A stretch of DNA of 63,323 nucleotides from Nocardia lijiangensis NBRC 108240 (GCF_001613045.1 NZ_BDBP01000061.1:1-63323); one strand, 5' to 3'; numbered from the stretch's first letter, positions 19,210 through 28,416 are shown. Program-made: numbers and translations. The notes: generated from the sequence alone by a model not told the origin.

Positions 19210-20265
19210 TCAGACCGCGGTGGCGCGGTTGTTGGCCGCGCCCTGGGCGATCCTGTCGATTTCGGCGTTGAAGCGGTCGGCGGCCTCGATGTTGCCGAGG
19301 TGGCCGGTGGGCCAGACCTGGTAGTCGGCAAGGGAGCCCGTCGTGGTGAGGGCATCGACGATGGTGCTGTTCATGCGGGCGGGCAGCAGGCGGTCGTGCT
19401 TGCCCGCGATGACGGTGGTGGGGACCGTCAGGTGCCTGGCCGCGTCGCCGAGATCGAGGACGGTCAGGGCCGCGGCGTGCAGGCCGCGGGTCAGCGGGCG
19501 GCAGGAGCGGACGATGCCGAGCGCGAAGCCGACCTCGTCGGCGGTCGCGTTCTTCGTCATCAACCTGGCTTTGACGATCGCGGTCACCAGCGGGCCGCCG
19601 GGCAGCGGCACCGGAGCGCTCAGCAGCGTCTCGGCGAACACCAGCGGCACGCGCACGCCCGCGCCGAACACGCTGATCGGCCGGCTGTCCAACATCAGCG
19701 GCTTGTTCAGCAGCGGGAGGAGATCGGTCTCGTGCCGGATCTCGCGGGCGGCGGTGTTCGCGAGCACCACGGCGTTGGCGCGGGCGGGCACCTGCTCCGG
19801 GTGGCGAGCGGCCCAGGCCTGCAAGGTGATGCCGCCCATGCTGTGGCCGACCAGGGTGGCGCGCTTACCGCGCGGCAAGGCGGCGTCGAGGACGGCGGCC
19901 AAGTCGTCGGCGAGGGTTTCGCCGCTCGGCGCGTTGCGCCCCAGCGTGCTCTCACCGTGGCCGCGCTGGTCGTAGGCGATCACTCGGTAGCGGTCCGCGA
20001 GCGCGTTGATCTGCGGGTTCCAGTACTCGATGCAGCAGCTCCAGCCGTGGATGAGCACGATGACCTCACCGTCGGCGGGTCCGTAGGCGTGCACTCGGAG
20101 CTGGGCTCCGTCGACTGTCGTGACCGGGATCGTCTCGCAGGGTGCTGTCGGCTTGTTCAGCGAAGCTGTCGCGAAAGTGCGGGACCGCAGTCCGGCACGG
20201 AAAGCCGCGGTGAGCGGCTCAGCGCCGCGCACCCCCGCCAGTGTCTTCATCGACGTCACCAGCAT
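19210..20265 (-). CDS. Alpha/beta-fold hydrolase
   Basis: A 351-residue alpha/beta hydrolase with the catalytic features visible: oxyanion region HGWSCC, nucleophile elbow GHSMGG (Ser), acid in AGKHDRLLP and a C-terminal histidine in PTGHLGN. The YDQRGHGES motif is typical of the esterase/haloperoxidase-like branch. The first ~60 residues are variable. The ATG at 20265 has AAAGGAG about 9 bases upstream, excluding a 20-residue extension. A promoter with an overlapping palindromic operator lies directly upstream, so expression is probably repressed by a local-type regulator not encoded next door. The substrate is unknown. Confidence 0.9.
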   Translation of the reverse strand: MLVTSMKTLAGVRGAEPLTAAFRAGLRSRTFATASLNKPTAPCETIPVTTVDGAQLRVHAYGPADGEVIVLIHGWSCCIEYWNPQINALADRYRVIAYDQRGHGESTLGRNAPSGETLADDLAAVLDAALPRGKRATLVGHSMGGITLQAWAARHPEQVPARANAVVLANTAAREIRHETDLLPLLNKPLMLDSRPISVFGAGVRVPLVFAETLLSAPVPLPGGPLVTAIVKARLMTKNATADEVGFALGIVRSCRPLTRGLHAAALTVLDLGDAARHLTVPTTVIAGKHDRLLPARMNSTIVDALTTTGSLADYQVWPTGHLGNIEAADRFNAEIDRIAQGAANNRATAV

Positions 20266-20289
20266 TGTGCACTCCTTTGTGTCATCCGC

Positions 20290-20327
20290 CACAGTACGAT
20301 GCAAGCAAAGTGCTTGCAAGTGCAAGC
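20290..20327 (-). promoter_or_regulatory. Promoter and triple-half-site operator of the hydrolase gene
   Basis: Three half-sites alternate in orientation: TGCAAGC (20300-20306), GCTTGCA (20312-20318) and TGCAAGC (20321-20327). They form two overlapping perfect palindromes with 5- and 2-base centres. On the minus strand a TTGCAA -35 (20319-20314), a 17-base spacer and a TACTGT -10 (20296-20291) fit well, so the operator covers the promoter, as expected for a repressor such as a TetR-type protein. The remaining region up to 20617 shows nothing recognisable. Confidence 0.75.
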
Positions 20328-20617
20328 GGTCTGCGGCGGAAATCCTGGCGCATATCTGTGGATACCCAATATTCGGTCCGGTGAACTCTGCTCCGGGGGA
20401 GAAACATCGCGCGCGAGCGAAGTTTCCCCTGGTTGCACACGGCTCGAATGATCACATCCGGTACATCGCCGCCAGAGCCCGTGTTGCTATCGGGGGTACC
20501 CGATCGTTATCAGCCCGAAAGTGCGCGGCCTCGCTCGATTTCGGTGCATCCGGCCGCTGACCTGGGCCGGACGCCGCGAGAGTTGTTCGTCGAGGCGCGC
20601 GTGAGCCCTGTGCCGAT

Positions 20618-20914
20618 TCAGTGGGACGTGCGCGCGTCGAGTTCGGCGAGCGCGTCCGGAATCACCAGGCAGACCTGGTCGTCGGGATGGAAATCGGTGG
20701 GAATCTCGCGGCGGTTGGGCGCGCCGACGAAGACCACCACCGAAGAACCGTCGCCCGGATCGATCTCGACCGCGACGGCGCATGATCCGTCGTCCTCGCG
20801 CCGCGTGTGCCAGTGGCCCACATGCCCGAATTCGAGCTTGCGAGCCGTGCTGGCCCCGGTTCCGTCGAGCCGGGTAACGCCGGCGACGTCCACAACTGAA
20901 AATCGTACTTTCAA
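20618..20914 (-). CDS. Hypothetical protein, about 98 residues
   Basis: I do not recognise this protein. It has coherent amphipathic sequence with typical codon usage: a DVAGVTRLDGTG start region, repeated acidic patches (REDDGS, EIDPGDGSS) and two valine-rich strands (VVVFVGA, VCLVIP), suggesting a small beta-rich soluble protein. The TTG at 20914 and a GTG at 20893 are alternative starts; neither has a Shine-Dalgarno sequence. It is divergent from the glyoxalase-fold gene at 20984. Confidence 0.5.
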   Translation of the reverse strand: MKVRFSVVDVAGVTRLDGTGASTARKLEFGHVGHWHTRREDDGSCAVAVEIDPGDGSSVVVFVGAPNRREIPTDFHPDDQVCLVIPDALAELDARTSH

Positions 20915-20983
20915 CTGCGGAAACGCGGAGCTTTTCGATCATGTTCCGCGCTGGCTGTCGGCGCGCGGTGCGATGATCGGCCG

Positions 20984-21361
20984 ATGACCTCCGAGGACAT
21001 CCGGCTCGCGCCGCCGATTCCCGTACTGCGCATGTTCGACACCGCGAAGGCCTACGAATTCTATTGCGACTATGTGGGTTTCACCGTCGACTGGGAGCAC
21101 CGGTTCGGCGACGACTTCCCCCTGTACACCCAGGTGTCGCGGTCGGAGGCGACGCTGCATCTCAGCGAGCACCACGGTGACGGGACCCCGGGCTCGGTGG
21201 TGTGGATCGCGGTCGGCGACATCCACGCCCTGCACGCCGAAATCGCCGGGAAGAACTACCGGTACGCCAAGCCCGGCTGCCCCGAGGACGGTCCGGGCGG
21301 TCCCGGTTTCGACCTGACCGATCCTTCGGGCAACGTCCTGCGCTTCGCACAGCCCGATTAG
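20984..21361 (+). CDS. Glyoxalase/bleomycin-resistance (VOC) superfamily protein
   Basis: 125 residues with the vicinal-oxygen-chelate layout: PIPVLRMFDTAKAYEFYCDYVGFTVDWEHRF at the start (here cited in part), a middle strand ATLHLSEHHGD, and a C-terminal GPGFDLTDPSGNVLRF. VOC proteins of this length dimerise and serve as lyases, dioxygenases or drug-binding proteins. The form with YxDYVGF and HLSEHxGD is the glyoxalase superfamily type common beside resistance genes, but the substrate cannot be assigned. There is no nearby Shine-Dalgarno sequence, so it may be translated from a short leader. Confidence 0.85.
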   Translation: MTSEDIRLAPPIPVLRMFDTAKAYEFYCDYVGFTVDWEHRFGDDFPLYTQVSRSEATLHLSEHHGDGTPGSVVWIAVGDIHALHAEIAGKNYRYAKPGCPEDGPGGPGFDLTDPSGNVLRFAQPD

Positions 21362-21504
21362 AGCGCTCGCACGCGTCGCCGTGCTCGCAGCGCCCGCGTT
21401 GCGGCGCAGCACCACACCGGCTTTCGGCACAGCGCCGCACTGTCGTTCCGCGCAGCTCGGTGCCGGTAGCGGGAAGCCGCACGCCGCGGCTACCGTGGTT
21501 TCTC

Positions 21505-21966
21505 GTGGAGACCACGCATCTCGCCGCCCAGCCCCCGTTCCCGCCACCGCAGCGGGTGCGGCGCACGGGTTGGCGCGCGCTCGGACTGCCCGCGCTCGCG
21601 GCGGGCGCCGGCGTCGCAGCGGTGGTCCTGCTGCACTTCCGCGACCCGCACGTGGAGGGTTCCTACGGCATCTGCCCCGTCTACGGGCTGACCGGGTTGT
21701 ACTGCCCCGGATGCGGCGGCATGCGCGCCGTGCACAACCTCACCGACGGCCGCCTGCTGGACTCGCTGCACAGCAACCTGCTCGCGATTCCGCTGCTGCT
21801 CGCCTTCGCGGTGTACCTCGGCGACTGGGCGGTGCGCGCGTGGCGCGGCGAACGCCCCCGCGTCCCCGATCTGCCGCGCCCGTTCATGTGGACGGTGCTC
21901 GCGCTGTTCGTCGTGTACTCGGTGCTGCGCAATACGCCGTGGGGCAGCTGGCTGGCTCCCGTTTAG
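21505..21966 (+). CDS. DUF2752 membrane protein
   Basis: A 153-residue membrane protein with the DUF2752 signature: CPVYGLTGLYCPGCGGMRAVHNL, here with two CP motifs, followed by a hydrophobic helix and a final C-terminal helix ending near NTPWGSW. An N-terminal membrane helix (LPALAAGAGVAAVVLL) precedes it. I chose the GTG at 21505; the frame is open further upstream but that part is arginine-rich. The function of DUF2752 is not established; the cysteine pairs suggest a metal- or redox-linked role. Confidence 0.85.
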   Translation: METTHLAAQPPFPPPQRVRRTGWRALGLPALAAGAGVAAVVLLHFRDPHVEGSYGICPVYGLTGLYCPGCGGMRAVHNLTDGRLLDSLHSNLLAIPLLLAFAVYLGDWAVRAWRGERPRVPDLPRPFMWTVLALFVVYSVLRNTPWGSWLAPV

Positions 21967-22020
21967 GTGGGTCTTCCGCCAGGTGAGATTCCCCCGCCGC
22001 GAACCGGGCAAGCCTTCGGT

Positions 22021-22206
22021 ATGACCGATTCACTCAAGGCGCGGGTGCGTGCGAAGCTGCTGCGTCAGCTCGCCGAGGACGCGCCCGACAACGAACACGA
22101 CGATCCGAGACAAATATCGGTGGCGGCCGACTTGGACGCCCTGGACAGCGTCGCGGAGGACGACCCGCTCGTCGAGGAACTCGCCACCCGCTACCTGGTG
22201 TTCTGA
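22021..22206 (+). CDS. Small acidic hypothetical protein
   Basis: 61 residues, starting MTDSLKARVRAKLLRQLAED and continuing into a strongly acidic second half (DNEHDDP, DSVAEDDPLVEEL). The N-terminal half is a predicted amphipathic basic helix. The ATG at 22021 is not preceded by a clear Shine-Dalgarno sequence. The stop is 2 bases from the stop of the convergent M1 peptidase gene. I do not recognise a family; codon use is normal for the window. Confidence 0.6.
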   Translation: MTDSLKARVRAKLLRQLAEDAPDNEHDDPRQISVAADLDALDSVAEDDPLVEELATRYLVF

Positions 22207-22208
22207 GT

Positions 22209-23558
22209 TCAGCGCGCGCCGGCCTGCCCGCCGTAGGGCGGCAGCTGGGGCAGCGATTCGTCGCGCAGCCAGCTGTCCCACAGCGGCCGCAGCGGCACCA
22301 GGCTGTAGTGCCCTGCCAGGTCGGTGAACTCCTCGGTGCTCACCGAGGAATGCCGGTAGCGCAGTACCCATTCGCGCAGCAGGTCGAAGAAGCCGGGCTC
22401 GCCGAGTTCGAGGCGCAGCGCGTGCAGGGTGAGCGCGCCGCGCTTGTACACCCGGTCGTCGAACATGCGCTTGGGCCCGGGATCCCCGATGGCGATGTCC
22501 TGCGGCTCTCTGGCCAGGTTGTGCCGGGCCGCCCGGGCAAGTTGATCGGCGGTCGGCCCGCCCGAGGCTTCCGACCAGATCCATTCCGCGTAACAGGCGA
22601 AGCCCTCGTGCAGCCAGATGTCGCGCCACTGGCGCAGGGTCAGGCTGTTGCCGAACCACTGGTGCGCCAGTTCGTGCGCGACCAGCCGTTCGGAGCCGCG
22701 ACGGCCGTCGCAGTGATTGGCGCCGAACACCGAGATGCCCTGGGCTTCGATCGGGATCTCCAGGTCGTCGTCGGTGACGACCACCGTGTACCCGTCGAAC
22801 GGGTAGGGGCCGAACCGTTCGGTGAAGACCTCCATCATCCGCGGCTGCGGCGCGAAGTCGTGGTCGAACGCGGCGCGGAGCCGGGCAGGCAGGACCGCGT
22901 ACATCGGCACCGATCCGTGTTTCCCACCGACGCGGTGCTTGCGGTAGTGGCCGATCTGGATGGTGGCCAGGTAGCTCGACATCGGCTCCGGCTGTTCGTA
23001 CACCCAGGTGGTCTGGCTGGCCTTGGTCTGTTTGCGTATCAGGGTGCCGTTGGCGAGAGCATGGTACGGGCTGTCGGTGGTGATCGAAATGCGGTAGCTC
23101 GCTTTGGAACTCGGGTGATCGTCGCAGGGAAACCAGGACGCCGCGCCGTTGGGCTGGCTGGCAACCAGCGCGCCCTCGGACAGCTCTTCCCAGCCGACCT
23201 CACCCCACGGCCCGCGCACCGGCTTCGGCACGCCCGCGTACTGGACGACGATCGAGAGCACGCCGCCCGCTGGGATCTTCTGCTGCGGCGTGACGACGAG
23301 CTTGCCGTGCTGGTGGCTGTATTTCCCGGCCTTGGCGCCGTTCACGAACACCTTCGACACCGTCAGCGCCTGCGAGAGATCCAGGCCGAAGCGCGGCTGG
23401 ACGGCGGTGGTGACCGCGGTGATCTCCGCGCGTCCGGTCAGCCGGTTGCTGGCGACCTTGTAGACCAGTTCCAGCTCGTATCGCGAGACCCGATAGCCCC
23501 GGTTGCCGTTCTGTGGCAGGTAGTCGTCGATGGGGACCGCGTAGAACTTCTCACCCAT
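22209..23558 (-). CDS. M1-family (gluzincin) metallopeptidase
   Basis: 449 residues: an N-terminal beta-sandwich domain typical of aminopeptidase N (residues ~15-200), then the catalytic domain with HELAHQWFGN (295-304) and the third zinc ligand Glu318 in HEGF. The usual GAMEN exopeptidase motif is altered (EIPIEAQG). It is about half the length of PepN, like the short M1 enzymes near poly-amino-acid synthetases. The ATG overlaps the stop of the synthetase gene (TGATG), with GGAGGG inside the synthetase 3' end, so the two are translationally coupled. A likely role is trimming or degrading the polymer made by its partner; that is inference. Confidence 0.92.
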   Translation of the reverse strand: MGEKFYAVPIDDYLPQNGNRGYRVSRYELELVYKVASNRLTGRAEITAVTTAVQPRFGLDLSQALTVSKVFVNGAKAGKYSHQHGKLVVTPQQKIPAGGVLSIVVQYAGVPKPVRGPWGEVGWEELSEGALVASQPNGAASWFPCDDHPSSKASYRISITTDSPYHALANGTLIRKQTKASQTTWVYEQPEPMSSYLATIQIGHYRKHRVGGKHGSVPMYAVLPARLRAAFDHDFAPQPRMMEVFTERFGPYPFDGYTVVVTDDDLEIPIEAQGISVFGANHCDGRRGSERLVAHELAHQWFGNSLTLRQWRDIWLHEGFACYAEWIWSEASGGPTADQLARAARHNLAREPQDIAIGDPGPKRMFDDRVYKRGALTLHALRLELGEPGFFDLLREWVLRYRHSSVSTEEFTDLAGHYSLVPLRPLWDSWLRDESLPQLPPYGGQAGAR

Positions 23559-26500
23559 CAGCCCTCCTCACCGGGGTCGTTCGTGCGCTGGGTCCATGGT
23601 GCGATCGGGTTGCCCCACCACCTGGTCGACGGGGGCACCGTGTCGCCGCGCATGACGAGCGAGGCGGGGCCGACCGTCGCGCCCGCGCCGAGTCCGGCGG
23701 CGGGCAGGGCGACGCAGTGCGGTCCGAGAGTGGCGCCCGCGCCGAGGGTGACGGTGTCCATGGCCATGATGCGATCGTGGAACAGGTGGGTCTGCACCAC
23801 GCAGCCACGCTCCACCGTGGCGCCGTCGCCAAGTGTCACCAAATCCGCCTCGGGTAGCCAGTAGGACTCGCACCATACCCCGCGACCGATGCGCGCGCCG
23901 AGTGCGCGAAGCCAGAGATTCAGCACCGGCGTTCCGGTCGCGGCGCGGGCGAACCAGGGCGCGGCGACGGTCTCCACGAACGTGTCCGAGACCTCGTTGC
24001 GCCACACGAACGAGCTCCACAGCGGGTGCTCCTCGGCCCGGATCCGCCCGACCAGCAACCATTTGGCAGCCACGGCGCTTCCGCAGGCCACCGCGCCCGC
24101 GACCAGCAGCACGACGCCGCTGAGCAGGGCGGTGGGCAGATGACCGATCCGCTGGGCCAGCCAGGCCAGCGCGAAGAGCACGCCGAGCCCGATGCCGAAG
24201 GTGACGAGCACCGGGACGAGCCTGCAGGTTTCCACGACGGCCCGGGCGACGCGCAGCCGCGGCGGCGGAGCGTAGGTGCGGCGGGCGTCGGCGGTTTCGG
24301 AGGCGCGGCGCAGCCGGACCGGGGGGCTGCCGAGCCACGAGGAGCCCGCTTTGGCCTTGGACGGTGCGGCCGAGAGCACGGCGACGAGCCCGTTCTTCGG
24401 CACCCTTCGGCCCGGCGCGGTCATGCCCGAATTGCCGAGGAAGGCGCGCTTGCCGACCTTGGCCTCGCCGATGCGCAGCCAGCCGCCGCCGAGTTCGTAG
24501 CTGGCGATCATGGTGTCGTCGGCGAGGAACGCGCCGTCGGCCACCGTGGTGAACTTCGGCAGCAGCAGCACGGTCGAGGCCTCGACGTGCTTGCCGACCT
24601 TCGCGCCGAGCAGGCGCAGCCACAGCGGGGTCAGCAGGCTGGCGTAGAGCGGGAACAAGAAGGTGCGTGCCGAGTCGAGCAGCCGTTCGGTGGACCAGAC
24701 CTGCCAGCCGACGCGGCTGCGCACCGGATGGTGGCCCTCGGTCAGTCCGATGGCGAACAGGCGCACCAAGACGATGGTCGCCGCGGCGTACATGCCCAGC
24801 GTGACCAGCATGGCCACCGGCAGCATCGCGAAGGCGCGGCCCGCACCGGCGGCGAGGGTGGTGGTGTCCCGAATCCACCAGGCGAGGAACGCGCCGCCCG
24901 CGCCGAGGCCGAGGATCGGGAGGGCGGCGAGCGCCATCGAGGTGATGCCGAAGATCACGACCCAGTGCGCGGCTCGCGCGGGCGTGTGCGCGGGCCATGG
25001 GTGCCGCGCCGGGCCGACCTTCACCGCGGGGGAGCCCGCCCATTCCTGTTCGGCCTTGACCTTGCCCGAGACGGCGGAGCCTGGCGCGACCTCGGCGTTC
25101 TTGCCGACCTTGGTGCCGGGCAGCAGGATCGAGCGCGCGCCGATCACCGCGCCGGGACCGATGGTGATCGGTCCGATGTGCACGAGATCGCCGTCGATCC
25201 AGTAGCCGGACAGGTCGACCTCGGGTTCCACGCTGCACCCGTCGCCCAGTTCGAGCATCCCGGTCACCGGCGGCAGCGTGTGCAGGTCGACGCCCCTGCC
25301 GATACGCGCGCCGAGTGCCCGCGCGAAGGGCACCATCCACGGTGCGCCGGACAGGTTCTCGGCGCCGCTCGCCTCGGACAGCCGCACCGCCGCCCACAGC
25401 CGCAGGTGCACCGAGCCGCCGCGCGGATAGCTGCCCGGTGCGATGCCGCGCAGCAGGATGCGCGATCCCGCCACGCACAGGGCCATCCGGCCGGGTGGGG
25501 AGATGAACAGCAGGAACGCGATCAGCGCCCACCACCAGGACAGCCGCGGCAGCCAGGGCAGCGATCCCGACCACGCCGCGATATTGCCGACGATGGCCAG
25601 CCAGGTCAGCCACTGCAATCCGGTCAGCGTGGTCAGCGGCACCGTGGCGAGCACCTGCACCCATTGCGCGCTGCGCGGGGTGGGACGCACCGTGCGTTCC
25701 TCGACCGCGGCGGCGGGGGCGCTGGCATCGAGCAGTCCGGCGAGCGCGTCGAGGCGCGGGTGATCGTAGAGATCGGCGACGGTGATGTGCGGGTGGCGTT
25801 CGCGCAGCGCGGTGACCAGCTGGGCGGCCGCGAGGGAGCCGCCGCCGAGGTCGAAGAAGTCGGCGTCGGGTCCGGTCGCCTCGGCGCCGAGGACGGCGTC
25901 CCACAGTCCGGCGACCCAGCGCGCGGTGGGGGAGAGGCCGTCGTCGGAGTCCGCGGGCTTGGTCTTGGGCAGCGGCCAGGGCAGCGCGTCGCGGTCGACC
26001 TTGCCCGACGTGCGGGTCGGCAGTTCCTCGACCAGCGCGAGGCGCGGCACGAGCGGTGCGGGCAGCTGACCGGCGAGCAGCTCGCGGGCGGCGTGCGCGT
26101 CGAAATCGCCGTCCGGCCCGGTGAGATAGCCGACCAGGATCTTGTTGCCCGCCTTGGTGGTTCGGATCGCGGCGGCCGCGGCCGTGACGCCCGGCAGATG
26201 CTGGAGCGCGTTGTCGATCTCGCCGAGTTCGATACGCCGGCCGCCGAGCTTGATCTGGTCGTCGGCGCGGCCGAGGAAGAGGAGCCCGGCGCTCTCGTTG
26301 CGGACCAGATCGCCGCTGCGGTAGGCGCGTTCCCAGCCGAGCGAGGGGAACGGAGCGTACTTCTCGGCGTCCTTGGCTGGATCGAGGTAGCGGCCGAGTC
26401 CGACGCCGCCGATGACGAGTTCGCCGGATTCGCCCTCGCCGACGGGGTTGCCCTGCGCGTCGACCACGGCCAGATCCCAGCCGTCCAAGGGCAGGCCGAT

Positions 26501-27517
26501 GCGGATCGGTGGCTCGCCGGTGAGTAGCGCCGCACAGGCTACGACAGTTGCTTCGGTGGGGCCGTAGGTGTTCCACACCTCGCGCGCCGAATTCCGGCCG
26601 CCGGCAAGGCGTTCGGCGAGTTCCGGCGGCACCGCCTCGCCGCCGAAGATCAGCAGGCGGACCGGTTCCAGCGCTTCGGCGGGCCAGGTGGCGGCCAGCG
26701 TCGGCACCGTCGAGACGATGCTGATCTCGCGGCGGACCAGCCAGGGCCCGAGGTCGGCTCCGGTGCGCACCAAGGCGCGCGGTGCGGGCACCAGGCACGC
26801 GCCGTGCCGCCAGGCCAGCCACATCTCCTCGCAGGAGGCGTCGAAGGCGACCGAGAGACCGGCGAGCACCCGGTCGGCGGGGCCGATCGGCGCGTCCCGC
26901 AGGAACAGTCGCGCCTCGGCGTCGACGAAGGCGGCGGCGTTGCGGTGGGTGACCGCGACGCCCTTCGGGGTGCCGGTGGAACCGGAGGTGAAGATGATCC
27001 AGGCGTCGTCATCGGGGCTGGGCGTCGCGACGCCGGACTGCCTTGCGGTGGAGGCATTTTCGGTGGGGCGGATGCCGTCGGCGGTGGCGACGGCGCTGAC
27101 TCGCGCCTCGCCGAAGACCAGCCGGGCGCGCTCGTCGGGATCGTCGGCGTCGACGGGGACGTACGCCGCACCCGCCCACAGCACGGCCAGGATCGTGACG
27201 TAGAGATCGCTGCTGCCCGAAGGCATTCGGATGCCGACCCGGTCGCCCGCGCGCACCCCCGCCGCTGCGAGCTCGGTCACTCTGGTCTCGATCGCGGCGA
27301 GCAACTCGCGATACGTGATCAGGATCTCGCCGTCGTCGAGGGCGTGCGCGTCGGGATGGGCCTGCGCGGTCGCTGTCAGGATGTCGACGAGGGTCCGCTG
27401 CGGGGGCGCCGCCGCGCCGCGCAGCAGGGGGTCGGACAACGACTGCCCGGTCGTCGGGCTCTCGCCCACCGCGGCGTCGACCTGCGGCTGGAGCATCACG
27501 TCCGGCCCACCTCTCAT
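23558..27517 (-). CDS. Pls/PosA-type single-module peptide synthetase (poly-amino-acid synthetase)
   Basis: 1319 residues. An adenylation domain (about 40-520) carries A3 TSGSTGTPKG (177-186), A5 NTYGPTE (316-322) and the A10 lysine in TRTSGKVDR (Lys506). It is followed by a carrier domain with the phosphopantetheine site DLGGGSL (Ser561), then membrane segments alternating with three tandem left-handed-beta-helix-like domains marked by LGARIGRGV, LGAKVGKHV and LGARIGRGV. There is no condensation or thioesterase domain. This is the layout of epsilon-poly-L-lysine synthetase Pls. By-eye alignment to PheA gives the specificity residues D226 A227 E230 T270 I290 G292 T317 V325 V326 K506; the acidic E230 suits a basic substrate (Lys, Orn or Dab). 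An ATG at 27496 with GAGAGGTGG upstream is an alternative start. Confidence 0.93.
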   Translation of the reverse strand: MRGGPDVMLQPQVDAAVGESPTTGQSLSDPLLRGAAAPPQRTLVDILTATAQAHPDAHALDDGEILITYRELLAAIETRVTELAAAGVRAGDRVGIRMPSGSSDLYVTILAVLWAGAAYVPVDADDPDERARLVFGEARVSAVATADGIRPTENASTARQSGVATPSPDDDAWIIFTSGSTGTPKGVAVTHRNAAAFVDAEARLFLRDAPIGPADRVLAGLSVAFDASCEEMWLAWRHGACLVPAPRALVRTGADLGPWLVRREISIVSTVPTLAATWPAEALEPVRLLIFGGEAVPPELAERLAGGRNSAREVWNTYGPTEATVVACAALLTGEPPIRIGLPLDGWDLAVVDAQGNPVGEGESGELVIGGVGLGRYLDPAKDAEKYAPFPSLGWERAYRSGDLVRNESAGLLFLGRADDQIKLGGRRIELGEIDNALQHLPGVTAAAAAIRTTKAGNKILVGYLTGPDGDFDAHAARELLAGQLPAPLVPRLALVEELPTRTSGKVDRDALPWPLPKTKPADSDDGLSPTARWVAGLWDAVLGAEATGPDADFFDLGGGSLAAAQLVTALRERHPHITVADLYDHPRLDALAGLLDASAPAAAVEERTVRPTPRSAQWVQVLATVPLTTLTGLQWLTWLAIVGNIAAWSGSLPWLPRLSWWWALIAFLLFISPPGRMALCVAGSRILLRGIAPGSYPRGGSVHLRLWAAVRLSEASGAENLSGAPWMVPFARALGARIGRGVDLHTLPPVTGMLELGDGCSVEPEVDLSGYWIDGDLVHIGPITIGPGAVIGARSILLPGTKVGKNAEVAPGSAVSGKVKAEQEWAGSPAVKVGPARHPWPAHTPARAAHWVVIFGITSMALAALPILGLGAGGAFLAWWIRDTTTLAAGAGRAFAMLPVAMLVTLGMYAAATIVLVRLFAIGLTEGHHPVRSRVGWQVWSTERLLDSARTFLFPLYASLLTPLWLRLLGAKVGKHVEASTVLLLPKFTTVADGAFLADDTMIASYELGGGWLRIGEAKVGKRAFLGNSGMTAPGRRVPKNGLVAVLSAAPSKAKAGSSWLGSPPVRLRRASETADARRTYAPPPRLRVARAVVETCRLVPVLVTFGIGLGVLFALAWLAQRIGHLPTALLSGVVLLVAGAVACGSAVAAKWLLVGRIRAEEHPLWSSFVWRNEVSDTFVETVAAPWFARAATGTPVLNLWLRALGARIGRGVWCESYWLPEADLVTLGDGATVERGCVVQTHLFHDRIMAMDTVTLGAGATLGPHCVALPAAGLGAGATVGPASLVMRGDTVPPSTRWWGNPIAPWTQRTNDPGEEG

Positions 27518-27705
27518 AGACCTGCCTTGCGTTTTCCCGATCGTTGTTTCACAGAAGGGTTACCGATTGGCAAACACCACGGTGACCAACTGACCACGGT
27601 ACCCGCGGTATCGGTGAATCGCCGGTGTGTGGCGACGGTGTGCGGTGTGACGTGGATCGGCGCGCGGTGCGGAGAACCGGCTGGTCGGTGGGCTTCGAGC
27701 GGTTG

Positions 27706-28353
27706 CTAGGCCGCGGAGGCCGCGGTCCCGAGACCGAGCGCGGTGAGGATCCCGGCGCTGGTTTGCTCGAGCCGATCGCGGACCTTCGGGCTGCGCAAGA
27801 ATGCCATCGCGCGGGAGGCAAGCAGGGCGAGCAGGACCATCTCGACGGCGGCGATGGTGCATTCGACCGCGCCGAGCGCGAGGGTGTTCAGGAAGGTGAC
27901 TTCGGTCAAGAACTGGGGTAGTACGGCCAGGTAGAAGAGGCCGACCTTCGGATTGAAAAGACACGAGACGACGCCCGCCGTGAACGCCGAGCGAATCGAG
28001 GGTGCACCGGCTTTCGCGCCGGTTGCCCGTGTGCCGGAATCGAACTCGGCATCGGTCTGCGCCCGTCGCTTGCGCAAGTCCATCAGTGCGCGAATTCCCA
28101 AGTACACCAGGTAGATTCCGCCGACGACCTTCAGCGCCCGATAAGCCGTCGCGGACTGCTCGAGCAGCGCGGCGACACCCGCGGCCACCACCACCGCCCA
28201 CACCAGGCCGCCGAGCGCCGAACCCACCGCCGCGGCGATGCCGGGCCGGGCGTCGACGATCGAAAAACGCAGTACCAGGAACGAGTCCGGCCCCGGCGTG
28301 AGGGACAGCAGGACGCACAAGCCGATGAAGCTGAGCAGCAGGGAAGGCGTCAC
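27706..28353 (-). CDS. LysE/RhtB-family amino-acid exporter
   Basis: A 215-residue membrane protein with the LysE signature near the N-terminus (LLSLTPGPDSFLVL) and about six hydrophobic helices. The central charged loop has GIRALMDLRKRRAQ, and the second conserved block reads FTAGVVSCLFNPKVGLFYLAVLPQF (cited in part: NPKVGLF). Family members export lysine, arginine, homoserine or threonine. I chose the GTG at 28353 because it places the start directly before the first helix. It lies 188 bases upstream of the Pls-type synthetase on the same strand, and may supply or relieve the same basic amino acid. Confidence 0.9.
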   Translation of the reverse strand: MTPSLLLSFIGLCVLLSLTPGPDSFLVLRFSIVDARPGIAAAVGSALGGLVWAVVVAAGVAALLEQSATAYRALKVVGGIYLVYLGIRALMDLRKRRAQTDAEFDSGTRATGAKAGAPSIRSAFTAGVVSCLFNPKVGLFYLAVLPQFLTEVTFLNTLALGAVECTIAAVEMVLLALLASRAMAFLRSPKVRDRLEQTSAGILTALGLGTAASAA

Positions 28354-28416
28354 CCACCGAGTGGAACGCAGTTCGTCGCGCGGCGCAACCGACTTTCGGC
28401 CCGCGAAATCCGCCGG

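Noticed and set aside
24026..26527. Long plus-strand ORF antisense to the Pls-type synthetase
   Set aside because: Same reason: low-complexity, lacks recognisable domains, opposite to a gene with all adenylation motifs.
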